Positions 1-8,269 of a DNA stretch of 64,000 nucleotides are shown in pieces. Position 1 is the first letter of the stretch, and each line of letters opens with the position of its first letter. Both the position numbers and the translations under genes were made by a program. This stretch comes from Streptomyces radiopugnans (GTDB taxonomy: Bacteria > Actinomycetota > Actinomycetes > Streptomycetales > Streptomycetaceae), in contig NZ_FOET01000002.1 of assembly GCF_900110735.1 (NCBI RefSeq), forward strand, positions 62,001-126,000, in the 5' to 3' direction. The notes beneath the pieces were generated by a model. That model saw nothing but the letters and a program-made list of their open reading frames with translations. It ran no database searches and was not told where the DNA came from.

Positions 1-304
1 CGGGCCGTCCGATGCGGTCGGAGATCTGACGGAGCATCCGCTCCAGCCGGTCGTCCGACGCGCCGCCGGCGTCGACCGTCTCCCCCGTCCGGTGGGTGCC
101 GCGGACTCCGTCCGCCGGCAGGTGGTGTCCCTGCCGCAGGTAGCGGGAGCGGCCGATGGGGCAGTGCGGCGACTCGACGACGGCGTGGACCTCGACACCC
201 GCGCGCCCCAGGGACCTGATGGCCCCCAGGGTGCCGTGGTGGAAGGGGTTCCGGTCGAGTCTCAGCAGCAGTACGGGTACCTCGGTGTCGAGCGGTGGCG
301 ACAT
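1..304 (-). CDS. ATP-grasp / carboxylate-amine ligase-like protein, N-terminal fragment
   Basis: The reading frame starts at ATG 304 and runs off the left edge, giving about 101 residues. The start VPVLLLRLDRNPFHHGTLGA, then a strand-loop pattern ending AVVESPHCP, resembles the N-terminal pre-ATP-grasp fold of actinobacterial carboxylate-amine ligases that neighbour cell-surface polysaccharide genes. A GAGGA sequence lies about 10 bases upstream of the ATG. The ATP-binding part lies outside the window, so the substrate cannot be inferred. It is divergent from the GH26-like gene across a repeat-containing gap. It could instead be a glycosyltransferase-like surface enzyme, but the N-terminal pattern favours ATP-grasp. 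Confidence 0.6.
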   Translation of the reverse strand, partial: MSPPLDTEVPVLLLRLDRNPFHHGTLGAIRSLGRAGVEVHAVVESPHCPIGRSRYLRQGHHLPADGVRGTHRTGETVDAGGASDDRLERMLRQISDRIGRP

Positions 305-637
305 GGTGCGCAGTCCTCGGTGTTCCTCGGGGGTTTTTCCTGGCGTTTTTCTCTGGCGTTCTCTGGCGTTCTCTGGTGTTCTCCGGCGTTCCGCGGCCCT
401 CCCCGGTCCTCTCCGGCGTTCCGCCGAAGGTCTTACCGGGTACGGCCTCCTTGGCGCCCGTCGGCGCCCCTGAATTCCTTCCGGTGCTGGGCCGAGCGAG
501 CGACGAAAAAAGCGAACGGGTTATCAGAAAGCAGCCCTGCAGATCATTTGAGGGATTCTCCGATTAGTGTCTCGGAAAAGACGCGCAGGGCCGGGGAGAA
601 CGAGCAGGCCGTTCTGGCGACGCAGCAAGGAGGCACG
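305..637. other. Divergent intergenic region with 10-bp repeats
   Basis: This 333-base gap separates the minus-strand ATP-grasp-like start from the GH26-like ATG. It contains the 10-bp repeat array at 351-420 and a less GC-rich stretch at about 475-580, where a promoter is plausible. I see no convincing protein-coding gene. The plus-strand frames through it have no ribosome-binding site and lie in repeat sequence. Confidence 0.6.
351..420. repeat. Array of seven 10-bp units, consensus CTCYGGCGTT
   Basis: Seven consecutive 10-base units run through this stretch. The clearest are CTCTGGCGTT (twice), CTCTGGTGTT and CTCCGGCGTT (twice). Two units near 391-410 have diverged, and a partial unit precedes the array at about 340. 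The 10-base period matches the DNA helical repeat, so a bound protein would meet every unit on the same face. The array is in the divergent gap, not in a recognisable gene. Confidence 0.8.
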
Positions 638-1801
638 ATGCCCCATCGACACCACCGACCGGGAGGAACCGGTCGGCACCGGAAGCCCGCGGCGCCCGCC
701 CGGCGCCGCAGACTGACGGCCGCGTGCGCCGGGGCCGTCGTCGCCGGAGCGCTCGTCGCGGGCGGCGCCGTGGCCACCGGCACCTTCGGGGACGACCGCG
801 CCGGGCCCCGTCCGCCTGACTCCCCCGTCGCCGTCGGCGCCTTCCTCGGGTCGGGCTCGGACGGGGTGCGGCGGATCGCGGAGCTGCGGGAGTGGCTCGG
901 CGGCGCGGACCTGCGGGTGGGCCACACCTATCTGCCGGGCGACACCTGGGAGCGCATCGAGAGCGACCCGCACTTCCTGCGCCCCTGGGCCGAGTGGCGG
1001 CGCGCCGACCCCGACCGGCTGTTCGTGCTCAACGTGCCGATGCAGGCGCGCAACGAGGCCGGCGTCCCCGACCACGAGGTGCGCGAGCTGCTCGCCCAGG
1101 GCGCCCGGGGCCGCTTCGACCACCACTTCCGCACCCTGGCCCGGCATCTGGTCTCCGCCGGGGTGCCCGACACGGTGATCGTGCTGGGCTGGGAGATGAA
1201 CGGCACCACCTACACCCACCGCTGCGCTCCCGACCCGCAGGCGTGGAAGGCGTACTGGAGGCGCATCGTCACCGCCATGCGGTCGGTGGACGGGCAGCGG
1301 TTCCGCTTCGATTTCGCGCCCAGCCGGGGAAAGGACGCCATCGGCTGGACCGAGTGCTATCCGGGCGACGACGTGGTCGACATCATCGGAATGGACTCCT
1401 ACGACCAGCCGCCGGGCGAGACGTTCGACGACCAGGTGAACCAGCCCTACGGACTGCGGCACCAGGTGGATTTCGCCGCCGCACGCGGAAAACAGATCTC
1501 CTACCCCGAATGGGGACTGTTCCGCAGGGGCGACAACGCCGAGTACATGCGCCGCATGCTGGACTGGATCGACGAGCGGAAACCGCTTTACCACACCATC
1601 AGCGACTACTGCCCGCACGGCGTGTGGCGGTGTGAGGAGAACCCGAAGTCCTCCGCGGTCTTCCGGGCGAGGATGACGCCCGGCGCCTCGCGCCCCGGCC
1701 GGGACCGGCCGGAGTTCTGCGTGGATCTGGGCGACTGGCTGGGCGGCTGGTTCGGCGACCGGCGGCTGTGCGTCACCTTCTCCTGGGCGCGTAGGCCCTA
1801 G
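638..1801 (+). CDS. Secreted GH26-like (beta-mannanase-type) glycoside hydrolase
   Basis: This 387-residue protein begins with a basic stretch, then a hydrophobic segment at about residues 29-50, which fits a signal peptide or membrane anchor. The rest resembles the glycoside hydrolase family 26 barrel. WEMNG at residues 185-189 supplies the likely acid/base Glu186, and YPEWG at 289-293 the likely nucleophile Glu291. GH26 enzymes cut beta-mannan or related beta-glycans with retention. The start at 638 is supported by AAGGAGG upstream. It faces the polysaccharide operon and may trim or release the polymer made there. The polymer substrate is inference; assignment to the retaining GH26-like fold is fairly secure from the two glutamate motifs. 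Confidence 0.75.
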   Translation: MPHRHHRPGGTGRHRKPAAPARRRRLTAACAGAVVAGALVAGGAVATGTFGDDRAGPRPPDSPVAVGAFLGSGSDGVRRIAELREWLGGADLRVGHTYLPGDTWERIESDPHFLRPWAEWRRADPDRLFVLNVPMQARNEAGVPDHEVRELLAQGARGRFDHHFRTLARHLVSAGVPDTVIVLGWEMNGTTYTHRCAPDPQAWKAYWRRIVTAMRSVDGQRFRFDFAPSRGKDAIGWTECYPGDDVVDIIGMDSYDQPPGETFDDQVNQPYGLRHQVDFAAARGKQISYPEWGLFRRGDNAEYMRRMLDWIDERKPLYHTISDYCPHGVWRCEENPKSSAVFRARMTPGASRPGRDRPEFCVDLGDWLGGWFGDRRLCVTFSWARRP

Positions 1802-1841
1802 GCGGCCGTATCCCGGGCCGCCGGGCCCCGGGTTGCCGGGC

Positions 1842-1875
1842 GCCGGGGCGCGGACCGCGCTCACCGCGCCCCGGC
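1842..1875. terminator. Hairpin between convergent GH26-like and wzz-like genes
   Basis: A perfect 12-bp GC-rich stem (1842-1853 with 1864-1875) with a 10-base loop lies between two convergent genes and could terminate transcription from both sides. There is no T-run, as is usual in Streptomyces. Confidence 0.55.
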
Positions 1876-1919
1876 CGGTGCACCCGCCGGCCGGGGCGGT
1901 GTACGGGGTGTGCGGCGGG

Positions 1920-2897
1920 TCACCGGGCGGACCGCCGGCCCAGCCTGCGCCGCTCCTCCGGCGCCCTGTCCCCGGCGGTGTCCTTGCCGGGGGCCGCGGA
2001 GACGGACGCCACCGCCGCGGCGGCCGCCTTGGCCGCGGCCTTGACGGCGGGTGCGGGGACTCCGGAGTCGGCCGCGGGCGCGGCCTGGGCGGGAGGCGCG
2101 GGCTCCGCGGTGGAGGACGCCGAGGCGGAGGACGCCGAGGCGGAGGGTTTCGCGGGGGAAGGTCTCACAGCGGAGGGTTTCGCGGTGGAGGGCGCGCCGG
2201 CGGCCGGTGCCGGCAGCCCGGCACGGGCGCTCCGGTCCACGGCCTCGGCGGCGGCCGGTACGCCGGCGCGGGCCGGGCCGCGGCGGCCCCGGGGAGCGGC
2301 CAGGAGCGCGAGGCCGCCCACGAGCCCGCCCGCGCAGACGCCCACCGCGACGGAGAGCGGCAGCGAGGGAGAGGCGGGCTCGGTGGGGTCGAACGCCGGG
2401 GCGAACAGCGACAGCTGGACCCCCGTGCTGTTCGCGGCCTGGTTCCCCGTTCTGGTCAGGGCGTTGGCCACCGCGTTGGAGACGGCGGCGGCGCGGCCGG
2501 GGCTGGAGGCGGTTCCGGTGATCTCCACCATGGGCGCGTCCGGGGATGTGGCCGACCGTACGGCGGTCCGCAGCTCGTCCACCGGCATCCTCGCCGCCGT
2601 CCTCGCCTCGGCGAGGACGGCGCTGTCGGTGGCGACGCGGCCGTACGCCTGGGCGAAGCCGAGGGCGGTAGCCGAGTCCGCCCCGGCACCGGGGACCACG
2701 ACCACGTAACTGGTCGCGGTGTAGCGGGGCGTGGCGAGCAGGCCGTACGCCGCTCCGCCGACCAGTCCCAGCAGGACTCCCAGGGCCAGCGGCCACCAGG
2801 CGGGCAGGTCGGACGTCCGCCACGGTGGCGAGAGGCGGGCGAGCGGGCCGGTGCGGCGCGGGGGCGCGGGGGGTTCGGTCGTGCGCGGCTCGGTCAA
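1920..2897 (-). CDS. Wzz-like chain-length / polysaccharide co-polymerase protein
   Basis: This 325-residue protein has the Wzz topology. A first membrane segment at about residues 34-55 leads into the TPRYTATSYV motif, followed by an extracytoplasmic helical region. A second membrane segment lies at 180-201. Such proteins set polymer length in Wzx/Wzy-type export. The last 120 residues are Ala/Pro/Ser-rich with no Walker motif, so the protein lacks the tyrosine-kinase domain of CpsD/Wzc types. It is the last gene of the polysaccharide operon, 6 bases after the glycosyltransferase gene. The low-complexity tail is unusual and may be a cytoplasmic docking segment. Confidence 0.78.
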   Translation of the reverse strand: MTEPRTTEPPAPPRRTGPLARLSPPWRTSDLPAWWPLALGVLLGLVGGAAYGLLATPRYTATSYVVVVPGAGADSATALGFAQAYGRVATDSAVLAEARTAARMPVDELRTAVRSATSPDAPMVEITGTASSPGRAAAVSNAVANALTRTGNQAANSTGVQLSLFAPAFDPTEPASPSLPLSVAVGVCAGGLVGGLALLAAPRGRRGPARAGVPAAAEAVDRSARAGLPAPAAGAPSTAKPSAVRPSPAKPSASASSASASSTAEPAPPAQAAPAADSGVPAPAVKAAAKAAAAAVASVSAAPGKDTAGDRAPEERRRLGRRSAR

Positions 2898-2903
2898 GGC
2901 GGG

Positions 2904-4163
2904 CTACCTCTTCGTCGTCGGGGTGGTCGGGACGGACAGGAGCGGTTCGGGCGCCGCGGTGCCCGCGGGGGCGCGGACGGCGGTACGTGCGGCGATACGT
3001 GCGGCAGTGCCCGCGGCCGGGCGCGCGGGGGCGCGGTCGTGGAGTTCCTCGTACAGGGCCATGAGCCGGTCGGCACCGCGGGCCACGTCGTAGCGGCGCA
3101 CCGCCTCGCACACCGGGGCACGGCGCCTGCCGGGCGGCACCGACGACGGCTCGCGCAGCGCCGCCACCAGGCTCGCGACCCCCGGTTCGACGCGGTGCGC
3201 CCCGGGGGCGTGGGAGCGGGGCAGCTCGTCGATGGCCGGGCAGGTCACGTGGAGCACGGGCAGCCCGGCCGCCAGCGCCTCCAGCACGGCCAGCCCGAAG
3301 GCCTCCTCGGCCGACGGGGAGACGAACACGTCCATGGCGCTGAGCAGCCCGGGGATGTCCGGGCGGTCCTCGCCCGCACCCGGATCGCCCCCCACCGCTC
3401 CCCCGCACTCCCCCAGCAGCCGTACGCGGTCGGCGATGCCGAGCCCGGCGGCCAGTTCGCGCAGCCTGCCGCGCTCCGGCCCGTCCCCGGCCAGGACCAG
3501 GTGGGCACCGGGCAGTTGGGCGACGGCCCGCACCGCGATGTCGAAGCGCTTGCCGGGCACCAGCCGTCCGACCCCGCCGACCACCAGGGCGTGCGCGGGC
3601 AGTCCCAGCCGGGTGCGCACCGACGCGCGCACCACGGGGTCGAAGCGGAACCGGGCGGCGTCGATGCCGTTGGGGATGACCCGGATGCGGGAGCCGGGCA
3701 CACCCCAGCGGCGCAGCCGGGAGGCGACGGTGGTGGAGACCGCGACGGTCGCGGTGCCCATGCGCTCGGTCGCCAGGTACAGGGCGCGGGCGCCCTGGGT
3801 GAGCGGGCGGCCCTCGATCCGCCGCTCGCCCAGGGAGTGCTCGGTGGCGATCACGGTCCGCGTCCCGGCCAGCCGCGCCGCGATCCGCCCGTAGACGCAG
3901 GCCCGGTACAGATGGGTGTGGACGATGTCGTAGCGCCCGGCGCGGACCGTGTCCACCAGCCTAGGCAGAGCGGACAGGTCCCGGTTGCCGCGCATCCCCA
4001 GATGGGTGACGGCGGTGCCGTCTGCCTCGATGCCGTCGGCGACCGCGCCGGGGTTGGTCAGGGTGACGACGTCGCAGCACAGCGGCAGATGGCGCAGCAG
4101 CAGCCGCAGTTGCTGCTCGGCGCCACCCGCGCCGAGGCCGGTGATGATGTGCAGCACCCTCAT
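2904..4163 (-). CDS. GT4-family glycosyltransferase
   Basis: This 419-residue GT-B protein starts MRVLHIITGLGAGGAEQQL, the N-terminal glycine-rich loop typical of GT4 retaining enzymes. RVIPNGID lies at about residues 161-168. The nucleotide-sugar-binding E-x7-E motif is Glu287-Glu295 (EAFGLAVLE). It probably adds a sugar to the lipid-linked repeat unit in the cytoplasm. An extra Gly/Asp-rich loop at about 252-272 and an Ala-rich C-terminal tail are not family standard. It sits 70 bases after the deacetylase and just before the Wzz-like gene in the minus-strand operon. The sugar donor cannot be read from sequence. Confidence 0.85.
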   Translation of the reverse strand: MRVLHIITGLGAGGAEQQLRLLLRHLPLCCDVVTLTNPGAVADGIEADGTAVTHLGMRGNRDLSALPRLVDTVRAGRYDIVHTHLYRACVYGRIAARLAGTRTVIATEHSLGERRIEGRPLTQGARALYLATERMGTATVAVSTTVASRLRRWGVPGSRIRVIPNGIDAARFRFDPVVRASVRTRLGLPAHALVVGGVGRLVPGKRFDIAVRAVAQLPGAHLVLAGDGPERGRLRELAAGLGIADRVRLLGECGGAVGGDPGAGEDRPDIPGLLSAMDVFVSPSAEEAFGLAVLEALAAGLPVLHVTCPAIDELPRSHAPGAHRVEPGVASLVAALREPSSVPPGRRRAPVCEAVRRYDVARGADRLMALYEELHDRAPARPAAGTAARIAARTAVRAPAGTAAPEPLLSVPTTPTTKR

Positions 4164-4233
4164 CGGTCCTCCTCTCCCACGTTGCGGTTCCGGGTCCGCC
4201 TCCCGGGTGAACGGACTTCCGCGGACGCCCCCT

Positions 4234-5061
4234 TCACCGTCCGGCCCCGGTGAGGGATCCGGCCGCGGGCGCGGTGGGGCCGCTGGGCAGGGCCCGGCGC
4301 CGCAGGGGGTGCAGCAGCCTCTTGGCGTACAGCCGCGGTGAGGTGTCCTCCTCGCCGATGTGGACGCGGGGCAGGGCGTGGAGGCCGGTCAGCGGGCCGG
4401 GGTCGATGGCGCAGGCGTACGCGTAGCCCGCCGCGCGCACCGCCCGCACCGCCCGGTGGTCGACCGTGCCGTAGGGGTAGCAGAAGCCCTCCACCCGGCG
4501 CCCGGTGATCTCCTCCAGCACCAGGCGGCTGCCCTCGGTCTCCCGGCGCAGGGTCTCGTCGTCGGCCGCCGTCAGGTCGAGGTGGAGCAGTCCGTGGGAG
4601 CCGACCTCCATGCCGGCGCCGACCGCGGCGCGGATGCCCGCCTCGGTCAGCAGCGGCTTGCGGGGGCCCAGCGGGTCCCACTCGTTGTCGCCGCCGAGCC
4701 GGCCGGGCAGGACGAACACGGTCGCGGTGCAGCCGTGGCGGCGCAGCAGGGGCACGGCCTCCCCGATGAAGTCGGCGTACCCGTCGTCGAAGGTCAGGCC
4801 CACCAGTCCGGCGCCCCGCCCGGCCGATCTCGCCCGCAGCAGCTCGCCCACCCCCACGCCGCGCAGACCGCGCCGCCGCAGCCAGCGCAGCTGGCGGTCC
4901 AGGCGGCCCGGCGAGACGGTGACGTTGTAGGGGTCCTCGGTGTGCTCGGCCACCGAGTGGTACATCAGCACCCAGGGACGCACCGGCCGCAGCCGCGGCA
5001 GCGAGGCGGTGGGCGCCGCGGAGGGGGCGGGGGCGGGTGTGCGGGCCGGATCAGCGGACAT
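4234..5061 (-). CDS. Polysaccharide deacetylase (NodB domain)
   Basis: This 275-residue protein has the NodB signature. TFDDGY lies at residues 90-95, with base and metal Asp92/Asp93; the metal ligands His156 and His160 come next (SHGLLH), then CYPYG. These enzymes remove N- or O-acetyl groups from glycans. Residues 1-27 are Pro/Ala-rich with no clear signal peptide, so the site of action is uncertain. The start ATG lies within the last 11 bases of the flippase gene, showing translational coupling. It likely modifies the operon's polysaccharide. Confidence 0.85.
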   Translation of the reverse strand: MSADPARTPAPAPSAAPTASLPRLRPVRPWVLMYHSVAEHTEDPYNVTVSPGRLDRQLRWLRRRGLRGVGVGELLRARSAGRGAGLVGLTFDDGYADFIGEAVPLLRRHGCTATVFVLPGRLGGDNEWDPLGPRKPLLTEAGIRAAVGAGMEVGSHGLLHLDLTAADDETLRRETEGSRLVLEEITGRRVEGFCYPYGTVDHRAVRAVRAAGYAYACAIDPGPLTGLHALPRVHIGEEDTSPRLYAKRLLHPLRRRALPSGPTAPAAGSLTGAGR

Positions 5062-6763
5062 GGCGGAACCTTCGTGTGACGGCGGTCAGGAGCTGTGGTA
5101 CTTCGGGCGCCCGGACGGCGAGCGCCGCGGCGGTGAAGGCGGCCGGGACGACCAGCGCCCCGGCCAGGGCGGTGGGGAGCGGGGAGGGCAGGAGCGGTGC
5201 GGCGGCGAGGCCGGCCGCGGTGGCCGCCGCCGCGGCCAGGGCGAGCCGGCCCAGGCCGGCCGCCACCGCGCGCACCCGGACGGGCAGGACGCGGGTGCGC
5301 AGACCGCACAGGAGCAGCAGCGCGGTGGTGGTGATCCCGGCGGCGTTGGCCGCGGCGATGCCGTGGACGCCCCAGCGGGGGGCGGCCAGGGCGCCGGCCG
5401 CGACGGTGAGCAGCAGGCCGACGGCCATCGCGCCGGCCGGGTACCAGACGGGCCGGGCGGCGGCGAAGAACGGCCGCACCAGGGCGCCGGCCAGGCAGTG
5501 GCCGAGCAGCCCGGTGGCGTAGACGCGCATGACCGAGGCGGTGGCGGCGGTGTCCCCGGCGTCGAAGGCGCCCCGCTCGAAGAGGAGCTGGACGATCTGG
5601 GGGGCGTAGGCGATCACGTACGCGGCTCCCAGCAGCACCACCGTCGCGGCCAGCACCAGATCGCGCTCCACACGCCGCCGGGCCCGCTCGGTCCGGCCGT
5701 CGGCCATGGCCCGGGCGACCAGGGGAAAGGTGACCGTGCACAGCAGCAGGGAGAACGTCATGGGGAGTTGGGCGATCTTCTGCGCGTAGTTCAGGTGCGA
5801 GATCGCGCCGGGCGGCAGTCCGGAGGCCAGGAAGCGCTCGACGAGCACCTGCGACTGGCGGGAGAGGGCGAAGACGGCCACCGGGGCCACCAGGCCCCAG
5901 CCCACCAGCGCCGCGGCGCGCGGGGCGCGGGCGGTACGGCGCCCCCGGACCGCACGGCGCGCACGGACGGTGCGGACGGGCAGGCGCCGCCAGAACGCCG
6001 GAAGCTGGACCAGGACCATCGCCAGGCTGCCCGCGGCCACCCCGAACGCGGCGGCGCGCACCCCCCACCGGGCGTGCAGGCCCAGCACCACCGCGACGAT
6101 GGCGATGTTGTACGCGCAGTAGATCGCCGCCGGGGGCACGAAGCTGCGGTGGGCGCGCAGGGCCGCGCTGAAGTACCCGGCGGTTCCGAAGCCCAGCACG
6201 GTGACGGCCGTCAGCCGGGTGCAGTCCACCGCCAGGCCGGGGTCGGCCAGGCCGGGCGCGAGTGCGCCCACCAGCAGCGGCGCCAGCAGCGCCACGGCCG
6301 CGGCGGCGCACGCCAGTGCCAGGAGCAGCCGGGGAAGCGTGGCCGCCAGCAGCGCGCGCACCGGGTCGGCGGCGTTGCCCGCCGGGTCCTCCGCGAGGGT
6401 GCCGGAGCCCGGCTTCCCGGCCGTGCGGGACGCGGCCCGGCGCGACAGCGCGAGGCTGAACGCCGGGACCAGCACCAGCGCCATGGCGTCCTCGATGAGG
6501 ATCGTCGAGGCGAACTCGGGGATGGTCCAGGACACCAGGAAGGCGTCCGTGTCGCTGCCCGCGCCGAAGAGGTGGGCGATGGTCTGGTCCCGCACCAGGC
6601 CGAAGAAGGAGCCGGCGGCGGTCAGGACGGCGGTCGCCGCGGCCGCCCGGGCGACGAACCGCCCGCCCGGCGCGGAGCCGGAGCCGGAAGCGGGGGCCGC
6701 CGGGGGCGCGGAGGGGCCGGAGGGCGGCGGGGGCGCGGTCGGCGCGCCGGTCGCGGTGCTCAC
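5051..6763 (-). CDS. MurJ-like lipid-linked oligosaccharide flippase (Wzx role)
   Basis: This 570-residue, very hydrophobic protein has about 13-14 membrane segments of the MurJ/MVF family within the MOP superfamily. The conserved start TAAGSFFGLVRDQTIAHLFG and the later ERGAFD motif are visible. It begins at GTG 6763, which overlaps the stop of the upstream gene as GTGA. The position between the polymerase-like gene and a deacetylase in a glycan operon suggests it flips the lipid-linked repeat unit, not lipid II, so it probably replaces Wzx here. The Pro/Ala/Gly-rich first 30 residues are cytoplasmic filler. The substrate is inferred from context. Confidence 0.8.
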   Translation of the reverse strand: MSTATGAPTAPPPPSGPSAPPAAPASGSGSAPGGRFVARAAAATAVLTAAGSFFGLVRDQTIAHLFGAGSDTDAFLVSWTIPEFASTILIEDAMALVLVPAFSLALSRRAASRTAGKPGSGTLAEDPAGNAADPVRALLAATLPRLLLALACAAAAVALLAPLLVGALAPGLADPGLAVDCTRLTAVTVLGFGTAGYFSAALRAHRSFVPPAAIYCAYNIAIVAVVLGLHARWGVRAAAFGVAAGSLAMVLVQLPAFWRRLPVRTVRARRAVRGRRTARAPRAAALVGWGLVAPVAVFALSRQSQVLVERFLASGLPPGAISHLNYAQKIAQLPMTFSLLLCTVTFPLVARAMADGRTERARRRVERDLVLAATVVLLGAAYVIAYAPQIVQLLFERGAFDAGDTAATASVMRVYATGLLGHCLAGALVRPFFAAARPVWYPAGAMAVGLLLTVAAGALAAPRWGVHGIAAANAAGITTTALLLLCGLRTRVLPVRVRAVAAGLGRLALAAAAATAAGLAAAPLLPSPLPTALAGALVVPAAFTAAALAVRAPEVPQLLTAVTRRFRHVR

Positions 6764-8268
6764 CGTACGCCCGCCCCCTTCGCGCCCTGTGCGCGGCCGG
6801 CGGCCGCGCCGCCGGCCGCCGCCGCGGGCGCCAGCGCCCACCAGGCGGCCAGGCCGAGCGCCACGGCGGTCAGCACCGTGGAGGGGCCTCCGATGTCGGC
6901 GTAGAGGAAGTCGACGCAGACCAGGACGAGCAGGCCGGTCGCGGCCAGACCGCAGTCGGTGCCCCGGCCCGCCGTCCGTGCCCGCCGCAGGCGCCGCACG
7001 CCCAGCACCAGCAGCGCCGCCCACCCGCCTGCGACGGCGGTGGCGCCGGCCAGCCCCTGCTCGGCCAGGAGGAGCAGGTACATGTTGTGCGGGGACAGCA
7101 GGGGCTGGCGGTGGAAGTCCTGGCCTGCCCCGGCGGTGTCGCTCGCCGAGGACAGCGCCAGGGAGGCGTGGGAGTCGCGGTGTTCGGCGAAGCCCTTCGG
7201 GCCCACCCCGGTCAGCGGGTTCTCGCGCCAGATCCCCACGGCGGCGGCCCACATGGTGTAGCGGTCCGTCACGGACCGGTCGGGCTCCCCGGCGACCTCG
7301 GTGATGCTGGCGGCGCGCTCGGCGACGAGGTCGCCGCCCACGCCGAACCCGCCGACCAGGACCACCCCGGCGGCCAGCAGGGCCGCCAGGGTGCGCAGGG
7401 CCGTCCGCAGGCCCGCCAGGAGCAGCACCGCCGTGCAGGCGGCGGCGGTGGAGATCCACGCCCCCCGGCTGAAGGAGAGGACCAGCGGCACCAGGAGCGC
7501 GGCGGCGGTGCCCAGCGCCGCGGGCCGCAGCCACCGGGGGGCTCCGGCGGGCGGGGCGAGCCCCGCCGCAAGGGCGACGACGACGCCGCAGGAGACGGCG
7601 GAGGCCATCCCCATGACGTCCAGCGGGCCGAAGGTGCCCACCGCCCGGACGTCCTCGCCCCGGTAGGAGGCGCCTGTGCCGGTGAGGTACTGGTGGACGC
7701 CGACCGCGCCCTGCACCACGGCGACCGCCACCAGCGAGGCGGCGACCAGCCGGGCGTGCCGCCGCGAGCGCAGCGCGAGCACCAGGGCGGCCGGCACCAG
7801 GACGAACACCTGGAGCAGGCGGACGAAACCGGTGAGGCCGGCCGCGGGGTCCTGGGCCGTGACGGCGGCCAGCGCCAGCCCGGCGGCAGGGGCCGCCAGC
7901 ACGGCGGCGGCCGTGGTGTCCAGCGGGCGCGCGCGGGTGCGCAGCGCCCACACGGCGCAGCACACGACCAGGACGCCCGAGGCGGCGTCGGCGAGGGTGG
8001 CGCCCGCGCCGCCCCCGCCGGGCGCGCGGTGTGCGGGCACGCACACCAGCAGGACGGTGGCGAGCGCGGGCAGCACCGGCCGGTGGGAGGCCACCGCCGC
8101 CGGCAGGCGGGTCCTGCGGGGCCCGGGGGCCGGGGCCTTCCCGGAAGTCGTGCCGGAGGTCGTGCGGGCCGTGGGAGCCGTGGGCTCGGTGGGCTGTACG
8201 GCCGTACCGGGCCGCACGTCGGCCGCGGTGGCCGCGGTGGCCGCATCGACCGTGGTGGCCGTCGTCAC
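6760..8268 (-). CDS. O-antigen ligase / Wzy-type polymerase-like membrane protein
   Basis: This 502-residue protein has around 10-12 hydrophobic segments. A large non-membrane loop (about residues 315-375) contains WRENPLTGVGPKGF and LLSPHNMYLLLLAEQGL. The P-x-G-x-G and HN-x-Y/H elements are the hallmark of the WaaL/Wzy O-antigen ligase superfamily. In this operon it most likely polymerises repeat units outside the membrane. It starts 1 base after the stop of the glycosylphosphotransferase gene and ends in a GTGA overlap with the flippase start. Ligase versus polymerase cannot be decided from sequence. Confidence 0.8.
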   Translation of the reverse strand: MTTATTVDAATAATAADVRPGTAVQPTEPTAPTARTTSGTTSGKAPAPGPRRTRLPAAVASHRPVLPALATVLLVCVPAHRAPGGGGAGATLADAASGVLVVCCAVWALRTRARPLDTTAAAVLAAPAAGLALAAVTAQDPAAGLTGFVRLLQVFVLVPAALVLALRSRRHARLVAASLVAVAVVQGAVGVHQYLTGTGASYRGEDVRAVGTFGPLDVMGMASAVSCGVVVALAAGLAPPAGAPRWLRPAALGTAAALLVPLVLSFSRGAWISTAAACTAVLLLAGLRTALRTLAALLAAGVVLVGGFGVGGDLVAERAASITEVAGEPDRSVTDRYTMWAAAVGIWRENPLTGVGPKGFAEHRDSHASLALSSASDTAGAGQDFHRQPLLSPHNMYLLLLAEQGLAGATAVAGGWAALLVLGVRRLRRARTAGRGTDCGLAATGLLVLVCVDFLYADIGGPSTVLTAVALGLAAWWALAPAAAAGGAAAGRAQGAKGAGVR

Positions 8269-8269
8269 C

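Noticed and set aside
351-420. 10-bp array as CRISPR or transposon end
   Set aside because: No spacers, no flanking inverted repeats and no transposase.
1833-4253. Very long plus-strand open frame (about 800 codons) opposite the Wzz-like and GT4 genes
   Set aside because: It is Gly/Arg-rich, lacks a ribosome site and family motifs, and lies opposite well-supported genes. High GC content makes such antisense frames common.
5051-6763. MurJ-like gene as the essential lipid II flippase
   Set aside because: Its location inside a coupled polysaccharide operon favours a dedicated Wzx-like role; the housekeeping copy is expected elsewhere in the chromosome.
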